Source: Phellopilus nigrolimitatus
Taxonomy: Eukaryota; Basidiomycota; Agaricomycetes; Hymenochaetales; Hymenochaetaceae
Reading direction: 5' to 3'
DNA: 64,000 nt
NCBI GenBank assembly: GCA_021029095.1
Contig: JAJOHG010000045.1
Coordinates: 124,001 to 188,000 of the forward strand
Each line of letters starts with the position of its first letter. Positions within the stretch are counted from its first letter, which is position 1. Positions 12,108-22,888 of this stretch are shown here, piece by piece. The notes under the pieces are model-generated. The model was not told the DNA's origin. It searched no databases and saw only the letters and a program-made list of their open reading frames with translations. A program made the translations under genes and the position numbers.

Positions 12108-12581
12108 CTACGTTAATAAGCAAAATTGTTTGCTCCAGCCGTCTTTTGCCTCTAAATAGATCCGGCTTAAAATGAACAGTCAGCTCTCTGTGCATTCCTC
12201 TGAGAGGTTTTGCAGCTTACTTTTGTACTCGTAATGTTTCTCGTCGTTCTCGGTAACTTCTCTCACATATGATTTCTGACCCTGCTTTTCAAGTACTTTA
12301 GGAAAGCAGAACTAGTCAGCAACGTGGACAATCATTAGAGACAGACCCCAAACTGAAATACTCACATTCAACACTTTTCAGGAGCCTCTCAGCCAGCCTG
12401 TCTGGAATATTTAGACATGCAAGAACATCAAATGTTAATTCTATCCATTTCCCTGTTTTAAGGTCGGCCCGGACTCTCTGAAATTACGGGAATGTGTCAG
12501 GGTCCGGAGCATTTCCAGCTCTAGTTGCAAACTCACATCTTGGAGCTCGAGCAGCTCATTACGTTCTGTAGTTGACATCAT
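12108..12581 (-). CDS. Small 4-exon gene of undescribed family, member A
   Basis: Exons (on -) 12581-12537, 12477-12366, 12295-12221 and 12151-12108 join in frame to 91 codons plus stop. All three introns (59, 70, 69 nt) have GT-AG ends and GTGAGT/GTAAGC donors. The protein starts MMSTTERNELLELQD and contains GKWIELTFDV, LLEKQGQKSYVREV and HYEYKKAKDGWS. It is charged, with no signal peptide, membrane span or domain I recognise. The gene lies between thioesterase A and decayed Argonaute A, with a TATA box about 110 nt upstream. Members B and C share intron positions, phases and most intron bases, but the exons are strongly diverged. The frame is intact although the Argonaute and thioesterase beside it are dead, which supports real coding. 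Function unknown. Confidence 0.72.
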
Positions 12582-12693
12582 ATAGTTAGATTTTTAATGT
12601 TATTTAAAAACTTGTTGAAAGCTGTTGAGGGGCTCTGAGGGCTGGTGCTGGGACTGTGTTCAGTTGATGGAGTTATGCAGAACACACAGGGCC

Positions 12694-12700
12694 TTTTATA
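12694..12700 (-). promoter_or_regulatory. TATA box of small gene A
   Basis: TATAAAA on -, followed by GGCC, 113 nt before the ATG. It is present at the same place in all three small-gene copies, inside a strongly conserved upstream block. Confidence 0.7.
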
Positions 12701-12835
12701 CGTGCAGCTCCAAGCAGCAATGAGCACATCAAAGCCCACCTCAACCTCAAGACTATTGCAAAGCGCAACAGTTTTTCAGGGATGCAATGGTCTTGACATG
12801 ACAACCGCAATCTCTGGTTCCATTGTACAATAAGA

Positions 12836-14004
12836 ATGCATGTGGTGGGACTCGTATGCAAGAATCTCATGCTCAATGTAGATATCTGCACACGCATTCT
12901 GCACTCTGTATGCACGCCTCAGCGATGCAATGATCGATTTTTGGAAAATGTCATATGCATAATGCTTTTACCTATGCATGAGAGCCGCAATGAGACACTC
13001 GGCACATCGAACAAAGTATTGTAACAAAGGGCTTGGAAGACAAAGTGGCAAGGGCAATGTCCTTCCAATGCGACAAAACTCGGCAGGAAGGCTGTCGTCA
13101 AGCAGCACCTCTGGCAAAGCAAGCACATCTGCACAGAGCCAGTTTGTAGAACTGGTTGCGATGGGCAGAATGCAATGTTCAGCTCCAGTATGCGGGCACC
13201 CTGCCCGCCATGGGCGTCGGAAACTAGGATAGGGGGACGTCTTTGGCCCTGCTGAGCTCTGCGAGACAGAGCCGGGCCAGCCTCGCACAGGTGTGCTCTC
13301 CGAGGACGCATCTCAAGAAATGGTAAAGAACACAAGCAGTCCGCCGTATGTCACGGTGGGAAGGGCCAGGAGATATCAGATCCTCATCAATGCACTTTGC
13401 CAATGCTGGACTTTGGCGACAAGGTGCCAGTACGCGTGGTCCGCCTGAGCGCGCCATATCTGGATGATGCCTGCACAGCATGCGCATCCGTGCACCGCCA
13501 CCCGTGCGTCTGGAGGCTTTAGAGGCAGCTCGGATGAGTGTCGCTGTGCGGGGGCTCCTGCTGGCGTGCCGCGCGAGCGGGATCCAGGCCGGCGAATGCG
13601 CATCCCCACTGCTGCGTCGCGTGCGGCTTCGCGGTAGGCTCGACAGGACGTATAAACGTATCGTATATCGCAGTGGTAGAGAGGGAGAGACGCAAGTGCG
13701 CCCTTGGGCGCGCGAACATCACGCGCGGTGTTCGTATCGAACGATAATGCGGCTGGCCTGCCCGGGTCTGAGGAAGCTCGGTTGGCGGCGCTGTGCCCGT
13801 CGTCCCGGCGGAAAGCGCACACTCGGCACGAAGCTTGGCGGTGTCCGCCTCCAGCCCGACGCGGGCGCCGTGCTGGCGCAGAAATACGACGCTCGGCGGA
13901 ACGGACGTGGCGACGCGGCGCACTGCGCCCTGGCGCTGGCTGCACGAGGGGAGTCCCGCTGGCGGTCGTATACGCTCGTTCGCTCGGACTTCGCAGATGC
14001 GCAT
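12836..14004 (+). pseudogene. Decayed Argonaute A
   Basis: Blocks follow the order of the full Argonaute: KNLMLNVDICTRILHSV (linker 1, compare KNLMINVNACTSVFYTP), GRxGNVLPMRQNSAGR (PAZ), CETEPGQPRTGVLSEDASQEMVKN (compare CEIEPGQPFVGVLSESESQGMVQN), and a PIWI remnant near 13,835-13,900 (TKLGGVRLQPDAGAVLAQ). Stops and frameshifts occur throughout. Many differences from the better copy are CpG changed to TpG or CpA. The start overlaps the promoter side of small gene A, which is transcribed away from it. Confidence 0.82.
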
Positions 14005-14013
14005 TAGGATGGG

Positions 14014-14544
14014 CGGGCGGGAACAAGGGCGGCAAGCATGCATGGCCACAGTCTGCGCTTTTCATTTCATCACAGCATACACGCAGGCGCACTAGAGAGC
14101 CAGACACACCCCTCAGCCAATCGAAAGCAAGCCACAGAACACAGAACACAGCGCAGAGTAACAAAAAAAGACACGGTGAAAGACAGACGCGAAGCGCGGC
14201 GGAGGCGACTACACTACCCAGAGTCACGAAAAAAAAGGGACCCGAACACAAAACCAGCGAAAAGGGGGCGGGGGGGACGAAGGACGCAGGGAGAAGGGAG
14301 AAGGAAGAGGGGTCTACTAGCTAAGTGTACTGCAGCGATTAAGAGAGTTCGGAGGGTACGGAGGGTGGGTCTAGTTATTGTCCGGAGGCGAGAGGCGGTA
14401 GGGAAGAGGGGGCGGATAACAGGCGCCCGTATACAATACAATACTATAAGTCCAGGAAACGCGTCCATTTGCGTCTCGAACTAAATGTCATATTTTTTGA
14501 AGGGAGTCCATGCACGGAGAACGAAGAGAGTGACCGAGACGCTT
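14014..14544. other. 3' flank shared by decayed Argonaute and deacetylase
   Basis: Highly similar to the reverse complement of 29,430-29,960. Purine-rich on +, with no gene. It is the downstream region of the deacetylase fragment on the other strand. Confidence 0.65.
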
Positions 14545-15357
14545 TTAGGCGACTGCGAGCGCCGCGACTGCTGCTGCGGCGAGCAGGCCGAGGAAGGCCG
14601 GGGCGGCCGTCTGGGCAGCAGCGCTGGCCGTATCGCCCGCCTTCGCGGCTGCACTCGCGCTCGCGGACGCCGAAGCCGCGCTGGCGCTGGCGCTCGCGGA
14701 CGCCGCGCTCGCCGATGCCGCGCTCGGTGCCGCCGCCGAGGACGAGGCGGGTATGAGGCTGTTGAACGCCGCGTCCGTCTCGCGGCCGTCCTGCTCGGGC
14801 CCCGCGCTCGCGTTGAGGCGCGCCTGGCTGACGGTCGTCCAGTTGTTCTGGTGCGCGAGCGGCCAGGCGGCCATGAACGCGCCGATCGTGTTGTTGTTCA
14901 GCTCGTGCTCCAGGATGATGAGCCCGGGCGTCTTCGACCCCGTGAGCCAGGTCTGCATGTTGGTTTGGATCGCGGGCAGCGTGGTGCCCCCCGGCGAGCC
15001 GACGCTCCAGTCCTCGGTGTCCTGGTTCCAGAGCACGGCGGTGATGCCGAGGACGGCGGACGCGATCGCGGAGACGCGCGTGTCGATGTCGCCGTACGGC
15101 GGGCGCCAGAAGCGCGGGACGCGCCCGCCGGTGGAGTCGTAGATGATCTGCATCGTCCACGCGAGCTGCGAGAGCACGTCCGCGTTGGACAGCGTCGTCA
15201 TGTACGGGTGCGTCCACGTGTGCACGGCGATGTCGTCGTCGTTGACGGTGGAGGCGATGAGGAACTCCTGCCAGTTGGAGAGGATGTTCAGCCCGATCAT
15301 GTAGTGCGTCGCGGTCTGGTTCTGCGCGCGCAGGAAGGCGTAGAGCGTCGGCGAGTC
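14545..15357 (-). pseudogene. Chitin deacetylase, exon 3 only (5'-truncated duplicate)
   Basis: Carries the entire last exon of the deacetylase at 27.8-29.4 kb, from DSPTLYAFLRAQNQ to the Ser/Ala-rich tail and hydrophobic C-terminus. It keeps HTWTHP, RPPYGDID and LEHEL of the NodB domain, but lacks the signal peptide and the FDDGP metal/catalytic motif encoded by exon 2. The frame is open and nearly identical to the full gene; the few visible replacements include STVNDDD for STVNNDD and GSKTPG for GTKMPG. Homology continues about 32 nt into intron 2 and ends at 15,389. With no promoter or start it is probably not expressed as an enzyme. Confidence 0.9.
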
Positions 15358-15389
15358 CTGGCGGAGACAGGGCGCGTCAGCACGACCTG

Positions 15390-16402
15390 ACAGTTTTTGA
15401 AGTTACTATTTGCTTTTTCAATGAGTTATGCAAGTGTTGTCTAAATACGGCAACTTGTTGGTTGAGGAACAACACACTCCACGCCCAACACGGACTTCGT
15501 CTCATTTTTGCATGGTACCGGCAGCGATTGTACTCCACATCTGTTGAGTCGTTTGTTCGTGCACTCTGGGTGGAAGTCAGCTCTCAGGTGTCGCCTACAA
15601 TGGACTCGTCTCGCAAAATCGCTACGTTTTCTCAGCACGGTGACCCGCTCAAGCAACTGTTGTTGTATTTTCGAGAGCAAGGAGACTGTCTCGGGGCTTG
15701 TCGAGGGCACCATGGTTCCAATGTGACATTACGCAAACATGGTCGAGCAGTTCGAGGATGATCCGCTCGAGTGCGCATCGGCCTGTCGTTTTGGCGAGTG
15801 CGAGTGCTGCCTCCAGCACAGGCGGACTCACCGCTTTTGGTACGATTCGCCGCCAGGCTGCCACGGATGTACTGCGGGCGCTCGTTGCGAGTGGTTTCGA
15901 GGCAGACACGACGGAGGTTGTACTTGGTCGGTTCGGCCGCGGGCTGCAAGCGTATGCAGCGGACCCAAAAAGCGCTCGACTCTCTTTTCCGAAATCTCAA
16001 CAACACCCAGCCGTCCGCTGTGTCCGAACCCGGCCCAATGCCCATGCCCCCTACTGTCGCCAACATGAACAAGAACAATCATTCCGTACTCAGGTTCCCC
16101 TGCTGAACACTAACAGCACTTCTCCCGCAACACCCGTCGCCTCAATCACCGCCGCCCCTCACTCCTCGGCTGGGTCCGCCCAGAACCAGCTGCCCGCAGG
16201 CCGCCAGAGCGCGCTGCTCGGCTCAACCGTCGCTCCCTCGGGCATGTCATCGAGCGCCACCTCTGCTGGGAACCAATCACTCATTCCCCACCAGCCCCCA
16301 AGTCTGCCCAGCATCGAGCAGCGTGAGCAGTGCGCGCGGCTTATGCAGTCTGGAAATGAGGCCCAGGGGAAGATTTTGCTCGAGCAGTTGATGTCCGGGT
16401 AA
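15390..16402 (+). other. Coding-like remnant, Ser/Pro-rich, unidentified
   Basis: Several overlapping frames look partly coding. The clearest ends in LPSIEQREQCARLMQSGN followed by a good GTAAGT donor at about 16,400. A second frame upstream reads ALDSLFRNLNNTQPSA. The change of frame between them suggests missed introns or frameshifts. Together with 16,900-17,350 this may be one gene interrupted by the palindrome-bearing stretch between them. Family not recognised. Confidence 0.3.
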
Positions 16403-16900
16403 GTTTTTTCTTTCTTTTTCGACACATCTTTGTGTATGACGCAGCTTCCGCGCTTCGATATCTCCTTTATGTTGCGATCCCCCCTTTGAACCGAAGATCT
16501 CTTTTTTGAATTGATTCCCTTAGAAAACGGTGTCCGATCGATTAGTAACACTTGTACTCATGACTTCATACAGTAATCTCACTTCAGGCACCCCCCTAGA
16601 GTAGACCTATTAGGTCAATCCTACCTATAGGAGGGTTCACTCTATTAGGTCCCCCACAGCTACCTGCTTCCCATGGGCTGATGGGAATTCCCATATGCTT
16701 GGGAATTCCCAAGCATATGGGAACTGAATTACAAGAACTTATAAAGTTCTCATATGTTAGCGTATATATAGGCTCTCTACATGCCCAAAATAAGGCTCAA
16801 TTAATTTGACTTCACCAAAGTATCTGCTGTCATAGGGACTTGAATGTCCTGTACCTTTTTTTTTCTATTAGGGAGTTAATCTAGTGCTCTGATTTGGTCC
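16403..16900. other. Palindrome-rich AT/GC-mixed insert
   Basis: Contains the 36-bp palindrome described separately, two copies of CTATTAGGT, and a direct repeat resembling GGTCCCACAG-TAC-TGCTT near 16,652 and 16,894. It may be a small non-autonomous element inserted into the surrounding coding-like remnant, but no terminal inverted repeat pair was established. Confidence 0.3.
16688..16723. repeat. 36-bp perfect palindrome
   Basis: Arms TTCCCATATGCTTGGG and CCCAAGCATATGGGAA are exact reverse complements around a central AATT, so the whole is uninterrupted. It contains nested GGGAATTCCC. Confidence 0.95.
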
Positions 16901-17600
16901 CACAGTACTACTGCTTTCTACAAGTAATCTCGGAAAAACTGGTTTTGGCGATCCGTCTCAGGGCTCCTGCCCCCAGTCCGCACCCCTGCCCCAGTCGTGC
17001 GGCCCTTTCCCCACAGGCGCGTATCAAGCACGGTATACTCAAGAGCCGTCGCGCGACTTCCAACCCCAGGCTCTGCGAGCACAGCCGAAACCCCCCTCCC
17101 CAGTCGCAAGTTCATGTTCGACTTCGTCTCGCCCTCTGACGCCTCGCGTCGACCGTCGCAGCCGCCTCTTCTGGAAAGAAGAAGGCCGATCTGGTCACAC
17201 TCGCGCCCAAACCGCGGGACTCCGAGGACGCCTGGACGTCGCTCGCTGCGGACCCGGAGCGCAAATTGATGGAGAACCTTATGGACCAACTGACCCGGAG
17301 TTAGAGCCTCCAGCTCCCTCCGCTGCAGCGCCAGCTCGACTCGTACAGCCCTGAGCCAGGTACCCCGCCGAGCGAGCCCATTCGGTTCCAATCAAAGGTG
17401 CAGTACCCCCCAAGTCACAGACGCTTGGCTCGCCGCGCGGATCACCACCTCGGGCGTGGGGTCTGGATATGCGGGGCAGCGATCCGTTCGGACCTTACTC
17501 TTCATACCATTGTATGAGGATAGACCGGCTCGTTGACCATTGGAGCTTTTAATGACCCCTTCGGCCAGTCGAACCGCTTGTAACCAATGTGTCACCGTTT
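16900..17600 (+). other. Decayed coding fragment (FMFDFVSP / KLMENLMDQL)
   Basis: One frame gives KFMFDFVSP (about 17,110). A frame shifted by one base then gives SGKKKADLVTLAPKPRDSED followed by ERKLMENLMDQL (about 17,170-17,300), ending at a stop. The conserved-looking, Ser/Pro-flanked motifs suggest a linker region of a larger fungal protein. A resemblance to the low-complexity region of fungal decapping-enhancer-like WD40 proteins is possible but unverified. The frameshift and lack of upstream domains make it a remnant. Confidence 0.3.
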
Positions 17601-17673
17601 ATGTGCGCTATCATGCATAATGATAATAGCTCAGAACAACCACAACTTCAGATACTTTTTATCTACTTAATAC

Positions 17674-17828
17674 ACAGGTCCTGCGGGTCACCCGCCATAA
17701 TCACTCTGACCCGGACCCGCTTGAACCGGATCCGCGGGTCCGGGTCATTTCTCGGGTCCGGGTATGAATTTTGAAAATCTCATACCCGTGCAAACGGGTC
17801 CGGGTCTACCCACGGATCGGCCCGCGCA
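17674..17828. repeat. GGGTCCGGGT-rich hairpin repeat
   Basis: Contains GACCCGGACCCGC (17708-17720) and its exact reverse complement (17734-17746), plus a second hairpin with 9-bp arms CGGGTATGA (17759-17767) and TCATACCCG (17780-17788). The motif GGGTCCGGGT recurs four times over both strands. It looks like a dispersed structured repeat; no ends were found. Confidence 0.7.
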
Positions 17829-17835
17829 GAGCGCT

Positions 17836-18093
17836 AAGTAGAAGCAAACACAGGTCCTTAGCACTTAGGAAAACCCGTAAGCTTCTTATTCACTGGCAAA
17901 CAATTGACTAGACACCTAACTCGTCCTCGGCACAGGGAAAGGCATTAACAGCACCAGAAAATACGGTGGAAATTGAAACGAATACGTACAGCGTACTAGA
18001 AGCGTGTTTCTCAGCCATCGTGGTGGGTCCTCTGCTTCTAGAGGTGGCTCTCATACCTCTCAGGGTGGCCAGGGCAACACGTCCTTCAAATAC
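17836..18093 (+). pseudogene. Argonaute 5'-end fragment at a deletion junction
   Basis: Matches the upstream region and Gly/Arg-rich start of the Argonaute at about 5,281-5,520, including the GTAAGC donor and the HRGGSSASRGGSHTSQGG codons. It then switches abruptly, after CACGTCCTTC, to sequence matching 9,610 onward. The body of the gene has been deleted in this module copy. Confidence 0.85.
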
Positions 18094-18448
18094 TACCTTC
18101 GCAGATATATGGTATGCACGATCAATATCAGAACGAATTCTGCTGATGATACTGGGACAGATATCTGTCTTCTTACAAATCTAAGAAGGACAGAGTCATG
18201 GGATTAATGCCAACGGCGACAAGAATTAGGTTCTCCGACTCGACCGACGGTCACCGACCTGTCGACACGGGAACTACGACTACTTCATCTGTTTATCAGC
18301 TCTGAACCACTATCTTGCTCTTGACCTTTCCGTATCGCGAGCTTGTAAACTCTAGATATCACGGTACGTCCAGATAGTTATGCCCTTAATCCTGCTCGCC
18401 GAACTGAAATCTGATGAAAGCTGTTTAAGTACTCAATCTTAAACAGGA
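18094..18448 (+). other. Thioesterase upstream region, copy B
   Basis: Parallel to 9,610-9,960 and to 33,880-34,190 in reverse. No gene recognised; probably promoter and 5' untranslated region of the thioesterase. Confidence 0.5.
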
Positions 18449-19786
18449 ATGGTGCCCCTCGGCGAAGCGCTTCAAGTGATTGAGATAGAGAATGACGGAA
18501 CCGGAGGTGGAAAAGAGAGTACATGGGGAGGGCAGATTGACGGTGACTGGACCGTTTTTGTGTGAGCTATCTTTCCTTGACTGTCGCTTTCCTCCTTTCA
18601 TATCATTTAATCGGGAGTTGTCTCTTTCCTCTTTCCAGCTTACCGAACGGAGGTTGGTTTCTCATCATTTCCAAATTTGAATAATATTGATGTCTCTTCT
18701 TCAGGATACTCTCTTGGGCTCATGATCGAGTCATGCATAGCACACCAGAAAAAACACTCTCCCGGTCTTCTAGACCCTATACATGTCTCGGCGTACTATC
18801 TACGGCCTACGTGAGTATTTGTCAGAGCAGATGACAGGTTCGGAAACGCATAAACAAGCCGCCCTGTTCGAGGTACGTGTGAAGACCGTGAAACTCGGTA
18901 AACAAATGTGCAACATTGAAGCGGAGATGGTTCAAAGGGTAAGTGTTCTAATTGGAGTACGAGATGTCATTTTTCCTTATCGAAGAACAGGGCCAGACAA
19001 CCATCTCCGCCCGTTTAATTTTTCGTCTGCTCTCTCCCATCAAAACCGCTGTATCCGAGTTCATTGAGCCTAAGACACTCAATCCGCCGTCTCCGTATGC
19101 TCAGCGCACCCCACTTCGCACGCACCCTTCGAACGCTTCTAGCATGCCTCTCCATGCTGTGTGGAACTTCAAGAAACACATCAGCGGGAAGGAAGACAAA
19201 GTGCTGACCAACATGAATCGACCAGAGAATCGGAAATTCTCAAGTCGCAGCACCGCAGAAGTCGAAGCCGAGATTACAGGTTTGGACGGACAGCATGAGC
19301 CTCCTGGCCTGGAATTCAACACGTTTCTCACGTTGAAGTGCGAAGGACGCCTGCGTCCGACATTGTTAAGCCTCTCCCGGAACTTCTACCATCTGAAGAG
19401 AACCCGTTGCAAGGGAAGACGTCAGCTTCTTTCCCAACCTAAATGTGGGAATTGTTTTCTTCGTCTGCGTGCTGACATATTATCATCAATGCAGGTGGTA
19501 CGCGACACTTACATTGTCGGTCGAGTTCAAGACACCCCTCCGGCTCTACGACTTTGACCCACAACAGTCCTTTCCCCATGACACGGTCGGCTTGTATTCT
19601 TTAGGCTGATTCATGCAGGACCCGCTTGGACGACGTGAAACCTATGTCGAGGTTTGGACGGCACCGCGAAATAGGTAAGAGGCGAAGATTGGAGGGAGAA
19701 GCAACGATGCCTGGCAATCGCGACGCAGGCAGCTATATGCGTGCCGTACGAGACGCAGGTAGTACCTATAAAAGCGAGGCCGTAGG
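18449..19786 (+). pseudogene. Hot-dog thioesterase-like, copy B
   Basis: Same block order as copy A. The N-terminal exons are intact (KESTWGGQIDGDWTVFV, LPNGGYSLGLMIESCIAHQKK, HVSAYYLRPT), with introns at 18562-18638 and 18653-18704. A TGA replaces the Gln codon after RPT, two bases are lost shortly after, and the 22-nt deletion shared with copy C removes part of the ...RLRP(S)MLAFCADI region and shifts the frame. Non-functional. Confidence 0.8.
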
Positions 19787-20591
19787 ACGCTGCCAAGTAT
19801 CCGTTAGATTGTTGTTGAGAACGTTCGTGGTGTGCTGGGCCAGCGACGCGCCATAAAAGCGAAGATGCCATTCGGAGACACGTTGTTGAGCCAGCGAGAA
19901 GCGCAGTCGCGCGCAGGTGTGCTGCGTGCTGCCGGTTAGCTTACAGGAATGCTTCTTCCCATCATTTTCATCTGCTAGCAGCTAAAAATGATTGCCCAGC
20001 TCTTAGTTATGGATGCGCGGTCCATCGGTATCTTCCTGCGGGTCAAAGAAATTTCCAAACCGTAGTATTTCACTCCAATCATGAGCTCCATGCCGGATAC
20101 CCAAACTCGGCCAGCCGATCTTCTGGGACAAGCTCTGTCCCGAGCTCGTGTTCAACATTGAAACAGCAGTATGAATAGAATCAGAAGGAACACCCTTGAA
20201 TAGAATGTTATATGATGTAATGAATTTGAACAGAGAATAATGGAAAACAGGACTGGAGAGTAAATCAAAATAGCATTCTGCAAAATTCCAATAATGTTTT
20301 ATAATATCCCATCGATTCCAGCAACGGGATTCCCCTGATAGCATTTACACTGTTGAACACTTTACAATCCCATCAATTAGAGACTGTGATCTAGGCCATT
20401 GTTCAGACATATGAGTCATGTGAACTGTCCATGTTGAAGCTCATCTTAGCTTTAGTTTATTTTTTGAGAGTATTAGAAAAAGGTTGGTTTCGCTTGACTA
20501 CTAGTACTGAACTCTGCCGATGAGGCAAATAGATAAGAGATCAAGTACGTACATGTGCACTAGCTACATATACTTCATGGTCATGATTACA
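19787..20591. other. Shared 3' block and spacer, copy B
   Basis: Counterpart of 11,310-12,107, with the repeated GGTCAAAGAA / AAGCTCTGTCC block at about 19,930-20,160. No gene seen. Confidence 0.6.
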
Positions 20592-21084
20592 TTAAACTTT
20601 TCTGACGTATAGATTTTCAAGTTCCCACGGGCCAACACGGCCTGCCAGAGGTCTTTCCACATTGTCTGTCCCTAAATATGTATGTTATAAAAGAAATTGT
20701 CAGCTTCCTGCATTTCCACAAGAAGTTTCACAACTTACGTTTGAAGTAGTACTTAAACACGTCATCAATGTCTTTAAGCCTTTTCATGTAGAGTCTGCAA
20801 CCCTCTTTTATGGCAGCTTTAGGAAAGCGAAACTAGTCAGCAATGTGGACAAACATTAGGGACAGACCCCAGTTTGAAATACTCACATTCACGGAACACT
20901 TCAGCCCCATCCCTCACATTTTCGGGTAGAGAGCTAGGAAGGCCCTCTGTTACATCTTGCCATTCTCCTTCTTTATCTAGCCTTTTAGCCACAGTTTCCT
21001 GTAATCACAGGCATGTCTCAGGGCCCAGGACGTGTTCAGTCCTAGTTGCAAACTCACGCTCCAATTATAATCTGTACTTGGCAT
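20592..21084 (-). CDS. Small 4-exon gene of undescribed family, member B
   Basis: Exons (on -) 21084-21058, 20998-20887, 20816-20739 and 20671-20592 give 98 codons plus stop, all junctions GT-AG and in frame. The protein begins MPSTDYNWS and contains GEWQDVTEGLPSSLPENV, AIKEGCRLYMKRLKDIDD, FKYYFK and a longer last exon (TDNVERPLAGRVGPWELE). Compared with member C, introns 1 and 2 are almost identical (by hand 57/59 and 66/70 bases), while exon 2 agrees at about 13 of the first 24 residues and then not at all. Exon 3 agrees only at its start. No signal peptide or known domain. Position and TATA box are as in the other copies. Confidence 0.75.
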
Positions 21085-21194
21085 CCTATAAGTTGATTCT
21101 TAAGCTTAAAACTTGTTGAAAGTGGTTTAAAGGCTCTGAGGACTGGTGTTGTGACTGTGTTCAATTGATGGAGTTCTGCAGAACACACAGGGCC

Positions 21195-21201
21195 TTTTAT
21201 A
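21195..21201 (-). promoter_or_regulatory. TATA box of small gene B
   Basis: TATAAAA on - with GGCCCTGTGTGTTC following, 111 nt before the ATG; conserved in position with the two other copies. Confidence 0.7.
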
Positions 21202-21338
21202 TGTGCAGCTCCAAGCAGCAATGAGCACATCAAAGCCCACCTCAACCTCAAGACTATTGCAAAGCGCAACAGTTTTGCAGGGATGCAATGGTATTGTCAT
21301 GACAACCGCAATCTCTGGTTCCATTGTACAATAAGAAT

Positions 21339-22620
21339 GCATGTGGTGGGACTCGTATGCAAGAATCTCATGCTCAATGTAGATATTTGCACACGCATTC
21401 TGCACTCTGTATGCACGCCTCAGCGATGCAATGATCGATTTTTGGAAAATGTCATATGCAGAATGTGTTTACCTATGCACGAGGGCCGCAATGAGACACT
21501 TGGCACATTGAACAAAGCGTTGTAACAAAGGGCTTGGAAGACAAAGTGGCAAGGGCAATGTCCTTCCAATGCGACAAAACTCGGCAGGAAGGCTGTCGTC
21601 AAGCAGCACTTCTGGCAAAGCAAGCCCATCTGCACAGAGCCAGTTTGTAGAACTCGTTGCGAAGGGCAAAATGCAATGTTCAACTCCGGCGCCCTGCCCG
21701 TCATGGACATTGGAAACTAGGATAAGGAGACGTCTTTGGCCCTGCTGAGCTCTGCGAGACAGAGCCGGGCCAGCCTCGCACATGCGTGCTCTCCAAGTAC
21801 ATGTACATGTCTCAAGAGATGGTGAAGAACGCAAGCAGTCCGCCGTATGTCATTTGTGCAGGGGAGTGGTGGGAAGGGCCTGGCAATATCGGATCCTCAT
21901 CAACGTGCTCCACCAATGCTAGGCTTTGGCGACGAGGTGCCAGGCGACACAGCAGCTGTTTGAATACGTGTGGTCCGCCTGAGCGCACCATCTAGATGAT
22001 GCCCCTGCACAGCGTGCGTACCCGTGCACCCGCCACCCGCGCGCCTGGAGACTTTAGAGGCAGCTCGGATGCATCACTGTACGGGCCCCCTGCTGGCGTG
22101 CCGTGTGAGCGGAATCCAGGCAGACGACATGCACCTACCGCTCCATCTTGTGCGGTCCCCGTGTATACTCTACAGGATGCATTGCGCACCGTGGTGGTGA
22201 CTGCATCGGCTGAGATGGAGACGCAGGCGCGCCCTGGGCGCCAGAACATCCCGCGCGGTGTGCAAGTTCGTATCAACAATGCGGCCTACTCCGGTCTAAA
22301 GACGTTCTGCGGCGCTGCGGCCGAGATCCCGGCGGCGCGCGTGCGCCGTCATCACGAAGCTTGGCGGCGTTCCACCACCAGCCCGACGCGGGCGCCGCAC
22401 TGGCGCAGAAACACGACGCTCGGCGAAACGGACGTGGCGGGCCGCGCCCTGACGTCTGCGGCGCGAGGAGGGATCCAGCGACCGCCGATGGTGGTACTAT
22501 GTAGTTGCGCTGCAGAGCACACATCCGGCGCGCCTGGGGCGCCAGGGCACGCGGCAAAGCGGCGCATGTTGTCTCCGCGAACGGCGCCCTTGTCCCGGAC
22601 GCGCGCAAAACCCCAAACAA
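21339..22620 (+). pseudogene. Decayed Argonaute B
   Basis: Same blocks as decayed copy A: KNLMLNVDICTRILHSV near 21,360, the PAZ remnant near 21,550-21,620, an EMVKNASSPPYV remnant near 21,820, and the TKLGG-like PIWI remnant near 22,355-22,430, which continues to a stretch shared with 9,060-9,240. Disrupted in every frame. CpG-to-TpG/CpA changes dominate the first half. Confidence 0.8.
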
Positions 22621-22888
22621 TATCGAGGCAAATGCAGTTTGCTATGCAACCATCATTCAAGGCGGTAGAGGATATCTAGTATATCCGCATGTATGAAAAT
22701 ACTTGAAATACTGTTGTAAACTCTTACAAAGTGAGCATGTATGAGAAACACGCGTAAATGTGGTGGCTGTGCCTGTTGGACCGTTGCAACCCGAACATGT
22801 TATTTTTAACACAATTTTCATTGCGCCCTGCGCTGCCTTCTATGAGCTCTGCATTTTTGCGATACAACGAACAACTCAGAGGATTAGA

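Larger units (their letters stand above)
9260..15389 (+). repeat. Left arm of a ~6 kb inverted repeat
   Basis: The arm reads, in order: an unidentified conserved segment, thioesterase copy A, small gene A, decayed Argonaute A, and the 3' part of a chitin deacetylase on -. The right arm (28593-34480) holds the same items in reverse order and orientation. The inner boundary is sharp: identity stops at 15,389, inside what is intron 2 of the deacetylase. The outer end is near 9,260 and matches the other arm near 34,470. Identity is patchy, very high in the deacetylase portion and much lower in the decayed Argonaute. Confidence 0.88.

Noticed and set aside
13376..14251. 291-aa open frame on - over decayed Argonaute A
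   Set aside because: Low-complexity Arg/Ala/Ser composition in GC-rich DNA; the + strand holds recognisable Argonaute remnants.
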